NCBI RefSeq assembly: GCF_023091745.1
Contig: NC_068912.1
Location: forward strand, 72,527,067 to 72,591,066
DNA from: Budorcas taxicolor
Taxonomy: Eukaryota; Chordata; Mammalia; Artiodactyla; Bovidae
Reading direction: 5' to 3'
Length of the DNA: 64,000 nucleotides
Shown here: in pieces, positions 22,359 to 35,038 of the stretch
Numbering within the stretch: the stretch's first letter is position 1
Layout of the letters: each line of letters opens with the position of its first letter
Notes under the pieces: generated by a model
Told to the model about the DNA's origin: nothing
The model's input: the letters and a program-made list of their open reading frames with translations, nothing else
Database searches by the model: none
Program-made: the position numbers and the translations under genes

Positions 22359-24174
22359 GCAGAGTCAGATCATAAGAGGGGCAGAGGAATCGTGACAGGG
22401 AAAAGGTAGAGACTGTTATGAGAATGCAGTGCCAGCTGAGAATCAATCACGATGAGGTTACCCTGACATTATTCCATGAGTGCTGGCATAGATCCTCAAA
22501 ATCTTTCAAATAATAATTAGGACAGACAGTACAATGAAGAAGGACTGAGTCTAAATGCTAAAGCCAAGTGTTTCCAGCTCTACAGAAAATGATTCAGAGA
22601 CCAGGAAAATGACAGTGTTGAATGAAGGGAACAATAATTATTTTTTATTTTTCTTAAGGATATTTTCTTTTTGAGAGCTAAATAAGTTCTAAGAAGAACA
22701 ATTTTAGAGAAAGATTAAGTTTAGAAATTGTCCATATATTCATTTTACTTTGATGACAGTCTCATTACTTGGCTAGATGAAAAGCTGCCATATTGTTTCT
22801 TATCTATTGACATATTATCTGGTGTTAAAGTCAGGGTGCATTCAAGACAGTGCTTTATGACCATTATCTTTAATATGTCCTCATCATTTCACCTACCATC
22901 CTGAAAACCTGATGGTGCATCTGAGTCAGATATCGATCATAAAACCACACTTGCTAGATTAAAGAGTGACGGCAATCCCAAACTTATTGTAGTATTTTAA
23001 GGTGTTTCATAATTCAAGGGACTAGATACACTAAGGATTTTATTCCGAAGCCTACTTAAGACACATGCTCTACAATTTTTTCTTTTAATACTTTCAACAT
23101 TTTGACTGCAAGTTTAAGCACACCTTTTAGATCTAACAAGTACTAGAATTTTTGAAATGGAAATTTCATAAAATGCCTCATGTTTCATGTCTGGAAGACT
23201 AGTGCAATTTATTAATTACTTTGATTAATTTGTAATATTTAATTATATCAATAGCTATAATGAAATGCCTGCCTTATTATTTCTATTCATAAAGCAATCT
23301 TTGACAATAATGTAACAGGTGTAATATTTCATATTTCTGTTACAAGTTTAATTAAGTGACAGGTCTGTACTTCCCAATTTTACTAAATAAAACAAAGATG
23401 TGGCCTTACATAGCAGTGTCAAAACTGTAGGAGTTGATCAGCAAAACACTTAAGATCATCGTTATGTTCAATTAATTTCTAAATTATGCAGAATTGTTTG
23501 AAAAATAACTAATTTAATAAATGATTTTATCCTAATTAACAAAAGTGCATTACGAAGTCCCCCTACTGAAAACATTTCTCTTGTTTGTATCAGCAGTTCA
23601 TTAGCAAAAAAGTAATACCTACCATAAATGTGATTATTGTAAATCTTATGTGTTTTACATCAAATCAGTAAATACTATAATTCTAAATCAGGGAATGTAC
23701 CAAATTTAAATAATTGTGTGATTTTGAATAAATATTAAATATGTATTTATCAAAACAGTACCATATTTTGGAAGGATTGGAAGCAACTAAACTTCCCCCA
23801 GAGAATTTTAATCATCCATGATACACAGGGGAGTCTGGTCAGAAAGATGTGTTTAATGTAACTAGGAGCAAAGCTTAATAACCTTGGCTTGGTTGCCTAG
23901 TAGTAGTATAGTCAAATAAGAGGAAAAAAAAAAGTTCATGTATTCCTAGACTGAACCCTATTAAAATTTTTTTCTAATATAAGGGTCTCTAAGACTTGAC
24001 AGAAATCCAGTTGCATTTGTTTGAAGTCATTTACTTTGCCTTTTTGCAAAACTTTATTCAACTAATCTTTTCTCGTCTATGTATACAACCATAGATAATT
24101 TTGGCAACTGCAGTCTAGTTACCAACTATGGGTGATTTACTTTTCCAATGGATATAAACTACTTATTTTGAGTC
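22359..24174. other. AT-rich unique DNA, nothing recognised
   Basis: About 1.8 kb of single-copy sequence without supportable features. Confidence 0.45.
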
Positions 24175-24186
24175 ATGCTGACTGAT

Positions 24187-24409
24187 GGGCTTCCCAGGTG
24201 GCGTTAATGGTAAAGAACTCACCTGCCAATGCAGGAGATGCAAAAGACAGGTTCAATCCCTGTCAGGAAGATCTCCTGGAGAAGGAAATGGCAATTTACT
24301 CCAGTATTCTTGCCCAGAGAATTTCATGGATAGAGGAGCCTGGTGGGCCACAGTCCATGGGATCACAAAGAATTGGACACATCTGGAGTGACTGAGCATG
24401 CATGCATGT
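24187..24409 (+). mobile_element. Bov-tA SINE with 12-bp TSD
   Basis: Head gggcttcccaggtggcg, B-box region ggttcaatccctg, body and end, followed by a short gcatgcatgcatg repeat. Perfect atgctgactgat copies at 24175-24186 and 24410-24421. Confidence 0.96.
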
Positions 24410-24421
24410 ATGCTGACTGAT

Positions 24422-24683
24422 AGCCCAGTTTTGTGAGCTAATTTCCCTGATGGCAATTGAAAATATAATAAATTACTCCACTCCTTAACTATAGGCAATT
24501 AAGACATTGCAAAATTCTGACTGATGGAATTCACTAGTCTGAATTTTCTGAATGAGTTCAAGGATATAGACTTACAACAGCACAGGTTATAATAACAAGA
24601 GTTTCAATAAAGTAATAATGCACTTGATCTACATTTTTATATAATGCATACAGACATTTCTGAATTGCTATTTGTAAAAGTCG
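24422..24683. other. Unique DNA between two SINEs
   Basis: Nothing recognised. Confidence 0.45.
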
Positions 24684-24695
24684 ACAAACAAAATG

Positions 24696-24829
24696 GGAGA
24701 AGGAACTGGCAACCCACTGCAGTATTCTTGCCTGGAGAATCTTATGGACAGAGAAGCCTGGCAGGCTGCAGTCCATGGGGTCGCAAGAGTTGGACACGAC
24801 TTAGCAGCTAAACCACCACCACCACCACT
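24696..24829 (+). mobile_element. BovA SINE monomer with ACC tail and TSD
   Basis: Single BovA monomer (gagaaggaactggcaaccca to acacgacttagcagc) with a tail of about six ACC units (24812-24827). Flanks acaaacaaaatg (24684-24695) and acaagcaaaatg (24830-24841) form the TSD. Confidence 0.93.
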
Positions 24830-24841
24830 ACAAGCAAAATG

Positions 24842-25448
24842 ACCCAAACTCTCAATCAGTTTCACTTTTTTAGAAAGCTACAAATGTGCATAAAAAAATT
24901 TTGATTTTCTATACCATATTTGTGAGCATGAAGGAGGGACTGTATATTTAGGAATGCTACTAGAAGTTGCAGTATTCAGACTTACTTCACAATTATAAAT
25001 AGTTTGCCTAAGGTAGCCATCTGGCTTATTTTAATGGTATGAGTCACTATATCTCTAGGGAATTCTCAAGGTTAGAAGTTTTCAGGAACATGCTGAAAGA
25101 AGAGAATCTTAAAAAAGGAAGCAATCACAGCTCAAGACTTTGGTTCTCAAACTTTAGTGAAAATGAGAATGCCCTAGAGGGTTTTAAATAGACATATCTT
25201 GATCCTATCTCCAAGAGTCTCTTTCTCAGTATCTCTGAAATGGAAGCCAATAGTTTGCATCTCTAATAATTTCCCAAGTAACATTATGCTGTTGTTCCTG
25301 ACCACTCTCTGAGAACTACCTGGCTTAAGCAAATCAAGCTTCATTCTGTTCTGGAACATGGAACAACAACAACAAAAAGAGCTGTAAAGAAATCAATCGT
25401 TTATAATCTACAAAGAAGTAAAAGCCATATTTAGGATAACTCAGGAGC
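24842..25448. other. Unique DNA, nothing recognised
   Basis: Single-copy sequence. Short open frames without recognisable content. Confidence 0.45.
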
Positions 25449-26276
25449 TGCACAAGCTGGAATCAAGATTGCTGGGGGAAATACCAATAACCTCAGATAT
25501 GCAGATGACCCCACTCTTATGGCAGAAAGTAAAGAGAAACTGAAGTGTCTCTTGATGAAAATAAAACAGGAGAGTGAAAAATTTGGCTTAAAACTCAGCA
25601 TTCAAAAACTAAGATCATGGCAACTGGTCCCATTGTTTCATGGAAAATAGATGAGGAAATAATGGAAACAGTGAGACTTTATTTTCTTGGGCTCCAAAAT
25701 CGCTGCTGATGGTGACTGCAGCCATGAAATTAAAAGATGCTTGCTTCTTGGAAGAAAAGCTGTAACAAACCTAGATAGCATATTAAAGAGCAGAGACATT
25801 ACTTTGCTGACAAAGGTCCAAATAGTCAAAGCTCTGGTTTTTCCAGTAGTCATGTATGAATGTGAGAGTTGGACCATAAAGAAAGCTGAGCACCGAAGAA
25901 TTGATGCTTTTGAACTGTGGTGTTGGAAAAGACTCTTGAGAGTGCCTTAGACTGCAAGGAGATCCAACCAGTCAATCCTAAAGGAAATCAGTCCTGAATA
26001 TTCATTGGAAGGATTGATGCTAAAGTTAAAAGTTCCAATACTTTGGCCACCTGATGCAAAGAACTGACTCATTGGAAAAGACCCTGATGCTGGGAAAGAT
26101 TGAAGGCAGGAGGAGAAGGGGACGACAGAAGATGAGATGGTTGGATGGCATCTCCAACTCCATGAACATAAGTTTGAGCAAGCTCTGGGAGTTGGTGATG
26201 GACAGGTGAGCCTAGTGTGCTGCAGTCCATGGGGCTGCAAAAAGTGGGACATGACTGAGCGACTGAACTGAACTGA
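25449..26276 (+). mobile_element. BovB LINE, 5'-truncated near RT motif C
   Basis: Plus-strand BovB from just upstream of the motif-C box (here a YADDP-type reading) to the 3' end. The open piece 25687-25950 carries GDCSHEIKRCLLLGRK. Coding is interrupted by frame changes before 25687 and a stop at 25949. Confidence 0.95.
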
Positions 26277-26298
26277 GGGGCCAGACAACACTTCCTAA

Positions 26299-26359
26299 GT
26301 GTGTGTGTGTGCGCGCGCACGTGTGTATGTGTGTGCGTGCCCGTGCACGTGTGCACATG
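26299..26359. repeat. Alternating purine-pyrimidine (GT/GC) tract
   Basis: About 60 bases of gtgtgtgcgcgcgcacgtgtg-like sequence, 20 bases after the BovB 3' end. Such sequence favours Z-DNA under supercoiling; this is inference from composition. Confidence 0.9.
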
Positions 26360-26361
26360 TT

Positions 26362-26562
26362 AGGTTGCTCCTTATGCATCCTTTGGGGTTGACTCTTTGT
26401 GACACCCATGGACCATAGCCTGCCAGGTCCTCTGTCCTTGAGATTTCCCAAGCAAGAATACTAGAGTGGGTTGCCATATCCTCCTCTAGGGGATCTTCCT
26501 GACCCAGGGATTGAACCTGTGTCTCTTAGGTCTCCTGCATTGGCTGGTGGGTTCTTTAACAC
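26362..26562 (-). mobile_element. Bov-tA SINE, diverged
   Basis: Antisense copy from about ggttgactctttgtgacacc to tggtgggttcttta. The 3' end merges with the GT/GC tract, and the tRNA head end is degraded. Confidence 0.85.
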
Positions 26563-27385
26563 TAATGTCAGCCTATTGACATAATTACCCTTTTTCTTTA
26601 GTACCAGTGATTTTTCTAATCTGTCATGATCTGCTTCTTTTCAAAAGGTGATGGGCATTAACATATACTGCTGCAAATTCAGTAGGAATAGCCCTTACAA
26701 AATGCATCTCTATTTTAAACTGATATTTTTGAAAGGCAAATTTCTACCAGTGTTTACAAAAAAATACTTCCTTTAATATAAAAAAACATAACTTTCTGAA
26801 GTGGGATAATTTTAAGCCAAGAAAAAATTATGTAGTTTAAGTATGGACTAATCCTTCTCAAAATCTATTTGGAATCAGCAGGAATTTTAACTTGACTGTA
26901 ATTATTTCATTGATTTAACAGAGGTTCCCATAGCTATGTATCTTGGTCCCCATATGGACTTCTCAACAATCCCAGTAAACTACTAAACACCTGTTTGGGA
27001 GAGGAAAGCACTTCCTACTTCATTGTAGGAAGTAACATGCATTGTACAAGGCTCTATAATCTAAAAAGTCAGTGTTGTGAAGTGAGTTTTAAATTTCCTT
27101 CTTCTTTCATTTTTCTCCCTGTCTATTAGTCTCTCTTATTATCCTACTTCTCTTTTCTCAAACAGAAAGATGAACACCCTCTACCACATAGTTGCACTAG
27201 ACATTTCTTTAATTCTCTGCCCTTCCCACTTCCCTGTTTTCTTTCATTATCCTATCCTTATCTTTGCCTTTCCCAGTGACCAGCAGCTGCCTCTGACAAG
27301 TACAGCAGTTTATCGTACTTTCATGACTGGGGGAGTCAAACTAATAAAGGCAATTAAAACTCTATCTTGATATTTTTTTCTATTA
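26563..27385. other. Unique DNA, nothing recognised
   Basis: Single-copy sequence with no supportable feature. Confidence 0.45.
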
Positions 27386-29152
27386 ATTCAGTTCAGTTCA
27401 GTTGCTCAGTCATGTCCGACTCTTTGTGACCCCATGAATCATAGCACACGAGGCCTCCAGGTCCATCACAGCTCCCGGAGTTTACCCAAACTCATGTTCA
27501 TCAAGTCGGTGATGCCATCCAGGCATCTCATCCTCTGTCGTCCCCTTCTCCTTCTGCCCCCAATCCCTCCCAGCATCAGGGTCTTTTCCAAAGAGTCAAC
27601 ATTTCTCATGAGGTGGCCAAAGTACTGGAGTTTCAGCTTCAGCATCAGTCCTACCAATGAACACCCAGGACTGGTCTCCTTTAGGATGGACAGGTTAGAT
27701 CTCTTTGCAGTCCAAGGGACTCTCAAGAGTCTTCTCCAACACCATAGTTCAAAAGCATTAATTATTTGGCGTTCAGCTTTCTTCACAGTCCAACTCTCAC
27801 ATCCATACATGACCATTGGAAAAATCATAGCCTTGACTAGACAGACCTTTCTTGGCAAAGTAATGTCTCTGCTTTTTAACATGCTATCTATGTTGGTCAT
27901 AACTTTCCTTCCAAGGAGTAAGCATCTTTTAATGTCATGGCTACAATCACCATCTGCAGTGATTTTGGAACCCCAAAAAGTAAAGTCTGGCACTGTTTCC
28001 ACTCTTTCCCCATCTATTTCCCATGAAGAGATGGAACGAGATGCCATGATCTTAGTTTTCTTAATGTTGAGCCTTAAGCCAACTTTCACATTCTCCTCTT
28101 TTTCTTTCATCAAGAAGATTTTTAGTTCCTCTTCACTTTCTGCCCTAAGGGTGGTGTCTTCTATATTTCTGAGTTTATTGATATTTCTCCCAGCAATCTT
28201 GATTCCAGCTTGAGCTTCTTCCAGCCCAGCGTTTCTCATGATGTACTCTGCATAAAAGTTAAATAAGCAGGGTGACAATATACAGCCTTGACGTACTCCT
28301 TCTCCTATTTGGGACCAGTCTATTGTTCCATATCCATTTCTAACTGTTGTTTCCTGACGTGCATATAGGTTTCTCAAGAGGCAGTTCAGGTGGTCTGGTA
28401 TTCCCATCTCTTTCAGAATTTTCCACAGTTTATTGTGATCCACACAGTCAAAGGCTTTGGCATAGTCAATAAAGCAGAAATAGATGTTTTTCTGGATCTC
28501 TCTTGCTTTTTCGATGATCCAGTGGATGTTGGCCATTTGATCTCTGGTTCCTCTGCCTTTTCTAAAACCAGCCTGAACATCTGGAAGGTCACGGTTCACG
28601 TATTGCTGAAGCCGGGCTTGGAGAATTTTGAGCATTACTTTACTAGCATGTGGGATGAGTGCGACTGTGCAGTAGTTTGAGCATTTTTGGCATTGCCTTT
28701 CTTTGGGATTGGAATGAAAACTGACCTTTTCCAGTCATATGGCCACTGCTGTATTTTCCATATTTGCTGACATATGGAGTGCAGCACTTTCACAGCATCA
28801 TCTTTCAGGATTTGAAATAACCCAACTGGAATTCCATCACCTCCACTAGCTTTGTTTGTAGTGATGCTTCCTAAGGCCCACTTGACTTCACATTGCAGGA
28901 TGTCTGGCTCTAGGTGAGTAATCACACCATCGTGATTATGTGGGTCATGAAGATCTTTTTTGTACAGTTCTTTCATGTATTCTTGCCACCTCTTCTTAGT
29001 ATCTTCTGCTTCTGTTAAGTCCATACCATTTCTGTCCTTTATTGAGCCCATCTTTGCCTGAAATGTTCCCTTGGTATCTCTAATTTTCTTGAAGAGATCT
29101 CTAATCTTCCCACTCTGTTGTTTCCCTCTCTTTCTTTGCATTGATTGCTGAA
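27386..29152 (-). mobile_element. BovB LINE, 1.8 kb, 5'-truncated before RT
   Basis: Antisense BovB with its 3' end (attcagttcagttcag) at 27386, extending through the whole RT domain into the linker between endonuclease and RT, where it stops near 29152. It faces another long BovB on the plus strand 290 bases away, head to head. Confidence 0.96.
27466..29141 (-). pseudogene. BovB ORF: RT and C-terminus in two overlapping frames
   Basis: BovB's single ORF encodes an AP-like endonuclease and an RT for target-primed insertion. Two open pieces meet at 28635. The upstream 168 codons (28635-29141) carry the linker and RT start (NKASGGDGIP, SVFIPIPKKGNAK). The downstream 389 codons (27466-28635) carry motif A (YAKAFDCVDHNKLW), motif B (QGCILSPCLFNFYAEY), the thumb and the C-terminal GCESW and RRRGRQRMR blocks. 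The break is consistent with a single-base loss near 28690, compared with the copy at 55.6 kb. The motif-C box is NIED where other copies read YADD, so catalysis would be lost even without the frameshift. Apart from that it is one of the two best-preserved BovB frames here. Confidence 0.93.
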
Positions 29153-29442
29153 CAAAAGTCTGCAGCTACACTATGCAACCAGTTGAAGAGTTCGGCAACT
29201 ATTTTATCACTTTTTTGTCCGTGTATAAAACACATGTTTGAGACTCAATATTTGCTCATCTGATTCACCTTAAACCTATGGGAAACTCAAGGGGAAGCTT
29301 GTGGTTACCACTACAATGCATTTAGTAGTAAAACAGTTTCTCCTTTTCCTACTCTTATCTCATAGGAAATGTATAGGTGTGTGTGCACAATCATAGGTCC
29401 TGAACTGAGTGGCTAAAAGGTAGGAATCTAATTTTACTATCA

Positions 29443-32400
29443 GAAGAAGTGGCAAATCACTTCAGTATTCTTGCCTTGAGAACTCCATGACATGAACAGT
29501 ATGAAAAGGCAAAAATATAGAACACTGAAAGATAAACTTCTCAGTTCGGTAGGTGACCAATATGCTACTGGAGATCACTGGAGAAATAACTCCAGAAAGA
29601 ATGAAGGGATGGAGCCAAAGCAACAACAACACCCAGCCGTGGATTGTGACTGGTGAAGGAAGTAAAGTCTGGTTCTATAAAGAGCAATATTGCATAGGAA
29701 CCTGGAATGCTAGGTCCATGAATCAAGGCAAATTGGACGTGGTCAAACAAATGATGGCAAGAGTGAACGTCGATATTTTAGGAATCAGTGAACTAAAATG
29801 GACTGGAATGGTTAACTTAACTCAGTTGACCATTATATCCACTATTGTGGGGAAGAATCCCTTAGAAGAAATGGAGTAGCCAACATAGTCAACAAAAATC
29901 CAAAATGCAGTACTTGGATGCAATCTCAAAAATGACAGAATGGTCTCTGTTCATTTCCAAGGCAAACCACTCAATATCACAGTAATCCAAGTCTATGCCC
30001 CAACCAGTAATGCTGAAGAAGCTGAAATCAAATGGTTCTATGAAGACTTACAAGACCTTATAGAACTAACACCCTAAAGAGATATTTTTTCATTATAGGG
30101 TACTGGAAGGCAAAAGTAGGAAGTCAAGAAACACCTGGAATAATAGGCACATTTGGCCTTGGAGTACAGAATGAAGCAGGGCAAAGGCTAATAGAGTTTT
30201 TCCAAAACAACACACTGGTCATAGCAAACACCCTCTTTCAACAACATAAGAGAAGACTCTACACATGGAAATCACCAGATGGTCAAAACAAAAATCAGAC
30301 TGATTATATTATTTGCAGCCAAAGATGGAGTAGCTCTATACAGTCAGCAAAAACAAGATTGGGAGCTGACTGTGGCTCAGATCATGAACTCCTTACTGCC
30401 AAATTTAGACTTAAATTGAAGAAAGTAGGAAAAACCACTAGACCATTCAGATATGACCTAAATCAGCCCTTACCATTATACAGTGGGAGTGACAAATAGA
30501 TTCAAGGGATTAGATCTGATAGAGTAACCAAATAACTATGGATGGAGATTTGTGACAGTGTACAGGAGTCAGGGATCAAGATCATCCACAAGAAAAAGAA
30601 ATGCAGAAAGGCAAAATGGCTGTCTGAGGAGGCCTTACAAATAGCTATGAAAAGAAGAGAAATGATAGGCAAAGGAGAAAAGGAAAGATATACACATTTG
30701 AATGCAGAGTTCAAAAGAATAGAAGCAGAGATGAGAAAGACTTCCTCAGTGATCAATGCAAAGAAATAGAGGGAAATAATAGAATGGGAGAGACTAGAGG
30801 TCTCTTCAAGAAAATTAGGGATACCAAGGGAACATTTCATGCAAAGATGGGCACAATAAAGGACAGAAATTGTATGGACCTAACAGAAGCAGAAGATATT
30901 GAGAAGAAGTGGCAAGAATACACAGAAGAACTGTGCAAAAAAGATCTTCACCACCCAGATAACGACATGGTGTGGTCACTCACCTAGAGCCAGACATCCT
31001 GGAATGTGAAGTCAAGTGGTCCTTAGGAAGCATCACTACAAACAAAGCTGGTGGAGGTGATGGAATTCCAGTTGAGCTATTTGAAATCCTAAAAGACGAT
31101 GCTGTGAAAATGCTGCACTCAATATGCCAGCAAATTTGGAAACTCAGCAGTTGTCACAGGACTGGAAAAGTTCAGTTTTCATTCCAATCCCAAAAAAAGG
31201 CATGTCAAAGAATGCTCAATCTACTGCACAATTGCACTCATCTCACACTCTAGTAAAGTAATGCTCAAAATTCTCCAAGTCAGGCTTCAACATGAACTGT
31301 GAACTTCCAGATGTTCAAGCTAGATTTAGAAATGGCAGAGGAATCAGAGATCAAATTGCCAACCCCTACTGGATCTTCGAAAAAGAGAGTTCCAGAAAAA
31401 TATCTACTTCTGCTTGATTGATTATGTTAAAGGCTTTGACTGTGTTAATGACAACCAACTGGAAAATTCTGAAAGAGATCGGAATACCAGACCACCTGAC
31501 CTGCCTCCTGAGAAATATAATCTGTATGCTGGTCAAGAAGCAACAGTTACAACTGGACATGAAACTATAGACTGGTTCCAAATTGGGAAAGGAGTACATA
31601 AAGGCTGTATATTGTCACCCTGCCTGTTTAACTTCTATGCAGATTACATCATGAGAAATGTTGGGCTGGATGAAACACAAGCTAGAATCAAGATTGCCGG
31701 AATAAATAACAATCACCTCCAATATGCAGATGACACCACCCTTATGGCAGAAAGGAAGAATAACTAAAGAACCTCTTGATGAAAGTCAAAGAGGAGAGTG
31801 AAAAATTTTGGCTTAAAACTCAACATTCAGGAAACTAACTTCATGGCATCTGGCCCCATCACTTCATCGAAAATAGATGGAGAAGCAATGGAAACAGTCA
31901 CAGACTTTATTTGGGGGGCTCCAAAATAATGGCAGTTGGTGACTGCAGCCATGAAATTAAGACACTTGCTCCTTGGAAGAAAAGTTATGACCAACCTAGA
32001 CAGCATATAAAAAGCAGAGACATTACTTTGCCAACAAGGGTCTGTCTAGTCAAAGCAATGTTTTTTTCCAGTAGTCATGTATGGATGTCAGAGTTGGAGT
32101 ATAAGGATATATGAACACAGAAGAATTGATGCTTTTGAACTGTGGTGTTGGAGAAGACTCTTGAGAGTCCCTTGGACTGCAAAGAGATCAAACCAGTCCA
32201 TCCTAAAGGAAATCAGTCCTGAATATCTATTTATTGGAAGGTCTGGTGCTGAATTTGAAACTCTAATACTTTGGCCACCAGATGCATAGAACTGACTCAT
32301 TTGAAAAGACCCTGATGCTGGGAAAGCTTGACGGCAGGAGCAGAAGGTGACAACAGAGGATGAGATGGCTGTATGGCATTACAGACTAAATGGACATGAG

Positions 32401-32504
32401 TTTGAGTAAACTGTGGGAGCTGCTGATGGACAGGGAGGCCTGGCATGCTGCAGTCCATGGGATCACTCAGAGCTGGAAATAATTGAGCAACTGAACTGAA
32501 CTGA
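29443..32504 (+). mobile_element. BovB LINE, near full length
   Basis: The only copy here that spans from the 5' BovA-like leader (gtggcaaatcacttcagtat, 29450) through endonuclease, linker, RT and C-terminus to the 3' end. Length is about 3.06 kb, close to the usual 3.2 kb or so. No clear TSD was found. The sequence is diverged, with many frame breaks. Confidence 0.95.
29553..32289 (+). pseudogene. BovB ORF remnant: endonuclease + reverse transcriptase
   Basis: In order: 29553-29879 keeps the endonuclease N-terminus (GTWNARSMNQGKLDVV, then ILGISELKWTGM with the catalytic-type glutamate). About 30060-30480 holds the endonuclease C-terminal part (YWKAKVGSQETPG; GADCGSDHEL near 30360-30390, the D-H end motif). 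30542-30987 is the lysine-rich linker. 30972-31253 is the RT start. 31414-31767 has motif A (YVKGFDCVND), motif B (KGCILSPCLFNFYADY) and an intact YADD. 32077-32289 is the C-terminal region. The ORF is broken by several frameshifts and stops (for example after 29879, near 30077, and at 31764), so no product is expected. Confidence 0.92.
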
Positions 32505-32860
32505 GAACTTCATTCCTGGTGTCCCTGTTGACTTTTATTTTATTATAGTGATTTTACCAAGATATATATGTTTTTTTTTTCCTTTCATACAGAAGTATTC
32601 TCAAACTAAAAAAAATAGAAACCTATTTAAGCTGGTCTAAATTCAGATCACATTATATTACAAGCATTCCAATATTTTGTATTAAGGATATACAAAGACA
32701 AAGACTCCTGCTACAGAGTCTTCATTCCGTGTGAATTTTTAAATAATGGGTTTCTTGACAGCTCTGAATATTTTATTCCAAATTTCCTTCATTCTTTCTC
32801 TCAAATTATTTTGGAAATGCCATTCACTTTTGCACGTTTTGTTTTTCTTAACAACATTAT
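32505..32860. other. Unique DNA with a short T-run
   Basis: Nothing recognised apart from a T-run at about 32571-32580. Confidence 0.45.
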
Positions 32861-32865
32861 ATGCT

Positions 32866-33076
32866 TGCTGTTCTTTAGTCACCAAGTTGTGCTTGACTCT
32901 TTGTGACACCATGGAGTGTAGCCTGCCAGGCTCCTATGTCCATGGGATTTCCTAGGTAAGAATATTGGAGTGGGTTGCCATTTCCTTATCCAGGGGATCT
33001 TTCTGACACAGGCATTGAACCCACAACTCCTACATTGGCAGGTGGATTCCCTATCACTGAGCCACCAGGGAAATTG
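32866..33076 (-). mobile_element. Bov-tA SINE
   Basis: Antisense copy: ctgttctttagtcaccaagt (variant 3' end), body, then gagccaccagggaaattgc (tRNA head). Moderately diverged. Confidence 0.9.
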
Positions 33077-33134
33077 CTTTAATGTGCATTATGTATTTTA
33101 AGGTTCAAAACCCACAAATGTAAAAAAAATATTA

Positions 33135-33243
33135 AAATCCCATTTTACAGCTGAGTTAACTAAGCTGTGAAGTAATTTTTCCTAAGACTTGTATATTAAC
33201 AATTTACCACCTTAACCCCAAACCTTAGTCCATTGCCTCATGA
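33135..33243 (-). mobile_element. MIR SINE fragment
   Basis: Antisense MIR core: cccattttacagctgagtta, then aactaagctgtgaagtaatt and ccttagtccattgcctcatg. Only the central part is recognisable. Confidence 0.6.
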
Positions 33244-33856
33244 TAATAAATACTCAAGTAGTACCTGTTAAATTAATCATGCTACAGCAGTGCCTCAGAT
33301 AAAATATTTTCTAATTAAAATGTGTGTTCCTTTTCATTCACTCATTAATTTTATTAAAACACTTATTTTATTTGACACATTTATTTAACACTTAATTTTA
33401 TTTAACACTTATTTAATAGAACTCAAAGAGGTCTCATGACGTAGGTCAAAGTTGAAGATGCAAGATTCAACCAGACAGAGGTAGTAGTTAAACCCATATG
33501 AGTATATGCCATCATTTAAGATGATTCTGTTAAAAGAGATGAGCAGAGGGACAAAAGTATGATTTCACAAAGTGATGGCAAATGAAGCCACTGAAGGATA
33601 CTGAGTAGAACATAAACTAAGAGCAAATCATAAAGGTAGAGATGTAACTAAGAGAAAAAAATCTATAAAATACAGTTTTATGTTGCAGTCTTTTTGAGTG
33701 TGATAGAAACAGACAGAAAATCTAGAAACATTTCACCAAGTAGGTCACTGGTAGCCAGTGATAGGAACAGACACTGGAATCTAGGAAATGTAGACCACAT
33801 GTTAGAGAAACTTGATAATTGATTGATACAAAAAATAGATCAGTAATTTTACAGAT
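33244..33856. other. Unique DNA, nothing recognised
   Basis: Includes loosely repeated tttatttaacactta-type words at 33355-33420. No gene. Confidence 0.45.
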
Positions 33857-33867
33857 AGGATTCAGAA

Positions 33868-34346
33868 TATTAAAAAGCAGAGACATCACTTTGCTAACAA
33901 AGGTCCATCTAGTCAAGACTATGGTTTTTCCAGTGGTCATGTATGGATGTGAGAATTGGACTATAAAGAAAGCTGAGCACCAAACAATTGATGCTTTTGA
34001 ACTGTGGTGTTGGAGAAGACTTGTGAGAGTCCCTTGGACTGCAAGGAGATCTAATCAGTCCATCCTAAGGGATATCAGTCCTGGGTGTTCATTGGAAGGA
34101 CTGATGTTGAGGCTGAAACTCCAATACTTTGGCCACCTGATGTGAAGAGCTGACTCACTGGAAAAGACCCAGATGCTGGGAAAGATTGAGGGCAGGAGGA
34201 GAAGGGGACAATGGCATCATCGACTCGATGGACATGGGTTTGATTGAACTCCAGGAGTTGGTGATGGACAGGGAGGCCTGGGGTGCTGCAGTTCATGGGG
34301 TTGCAAAGAGTCGGACACGACTGAGTGACTGAAGTAAACTGAACTG
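33868..34346 (+). mobile_element. BovB LINE 3' end with TSD
   Basis: 5'-truncated plus-strand copy starting at ttaaaaagcagagacatcac. The open piece 33819-34145 includes ILKSRDITLLTKVHLVK and FELWCWRRLVRVPWTA. Flanks aggattcagaa at 33857-33867 and 34347-34357 are perfect. About 25 bases are missing at 34210. Confidence 0.95.
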
Positions 34347-34357
34347 AGGATTCAGAA

Positions 34358-35038
34358 AATTGGGAACCATTAGTTATTTTTGGTTTTTTTTTTTTCATTT
34401 TTTGATGGTACATATTTGTAAGCCAAGAAAATACATTGTTTATAGTACCCATTTGACTAAACCATTCCTCTATAATACCCGATAGCTTATAAGGACAACT
34501 GAATGTTTTAGTTATTTGATGAAATTCCTTCATAGTAAAATATGGTAAACAATATATGATCTCAACAGCAGTAGGTATAATGAAGAAACTGTTGCAGATT
34601 TCTGTATTTCAGACATAAAAAGATGGCATAACCAAAACATTATAGTAAACACAGTCAAGTAGTGAACATTATAAAAGAAACCATAAAATTACATATTATA
34701 TACATAGACTGATATTCATGACATATAAACAGTACTAATAAGTAAATAAATCAATCTTTCAAAGATAGGTAAAGGACACAGGCAGACAATTTTTAAAAGA
34801 TTTTGTTTAAAAATGTGAAGATATATAGCTTTTTCACAACCAAAATTATATAAGGTTAAATGAGAAATATCTTATTTCTATAATCAAAATATTAATGATT
34901 TGATTTTAAGAAATATTTAATTTCATTTCCAATTATTTGGAAAAAAGAAAAAAACATTTATCTGCCATTACTTCTTCTATAATAAAGAAATTAATCTTGT
35001 CCTCCACAAACAATCTCATAATAATCACTATCATACAC
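34358..35038. other. AT-rich unique DNA, nothing recognised
   Basis: Single-copy sequence with A/T runs. Confidence 0.45.

Noticed and set aside
26069..26477. Frames rich in His-Thr repeats (CTGTHTHTHVRAHTHT type)
   Set aside because: Translation of the GT/GC dinucleotide tract, not protein.
27434..28213. 259-codon plus-strand frame
   Set aside because: Antisense shadow of the BovB RT frame at 27466-28635, although it is long.
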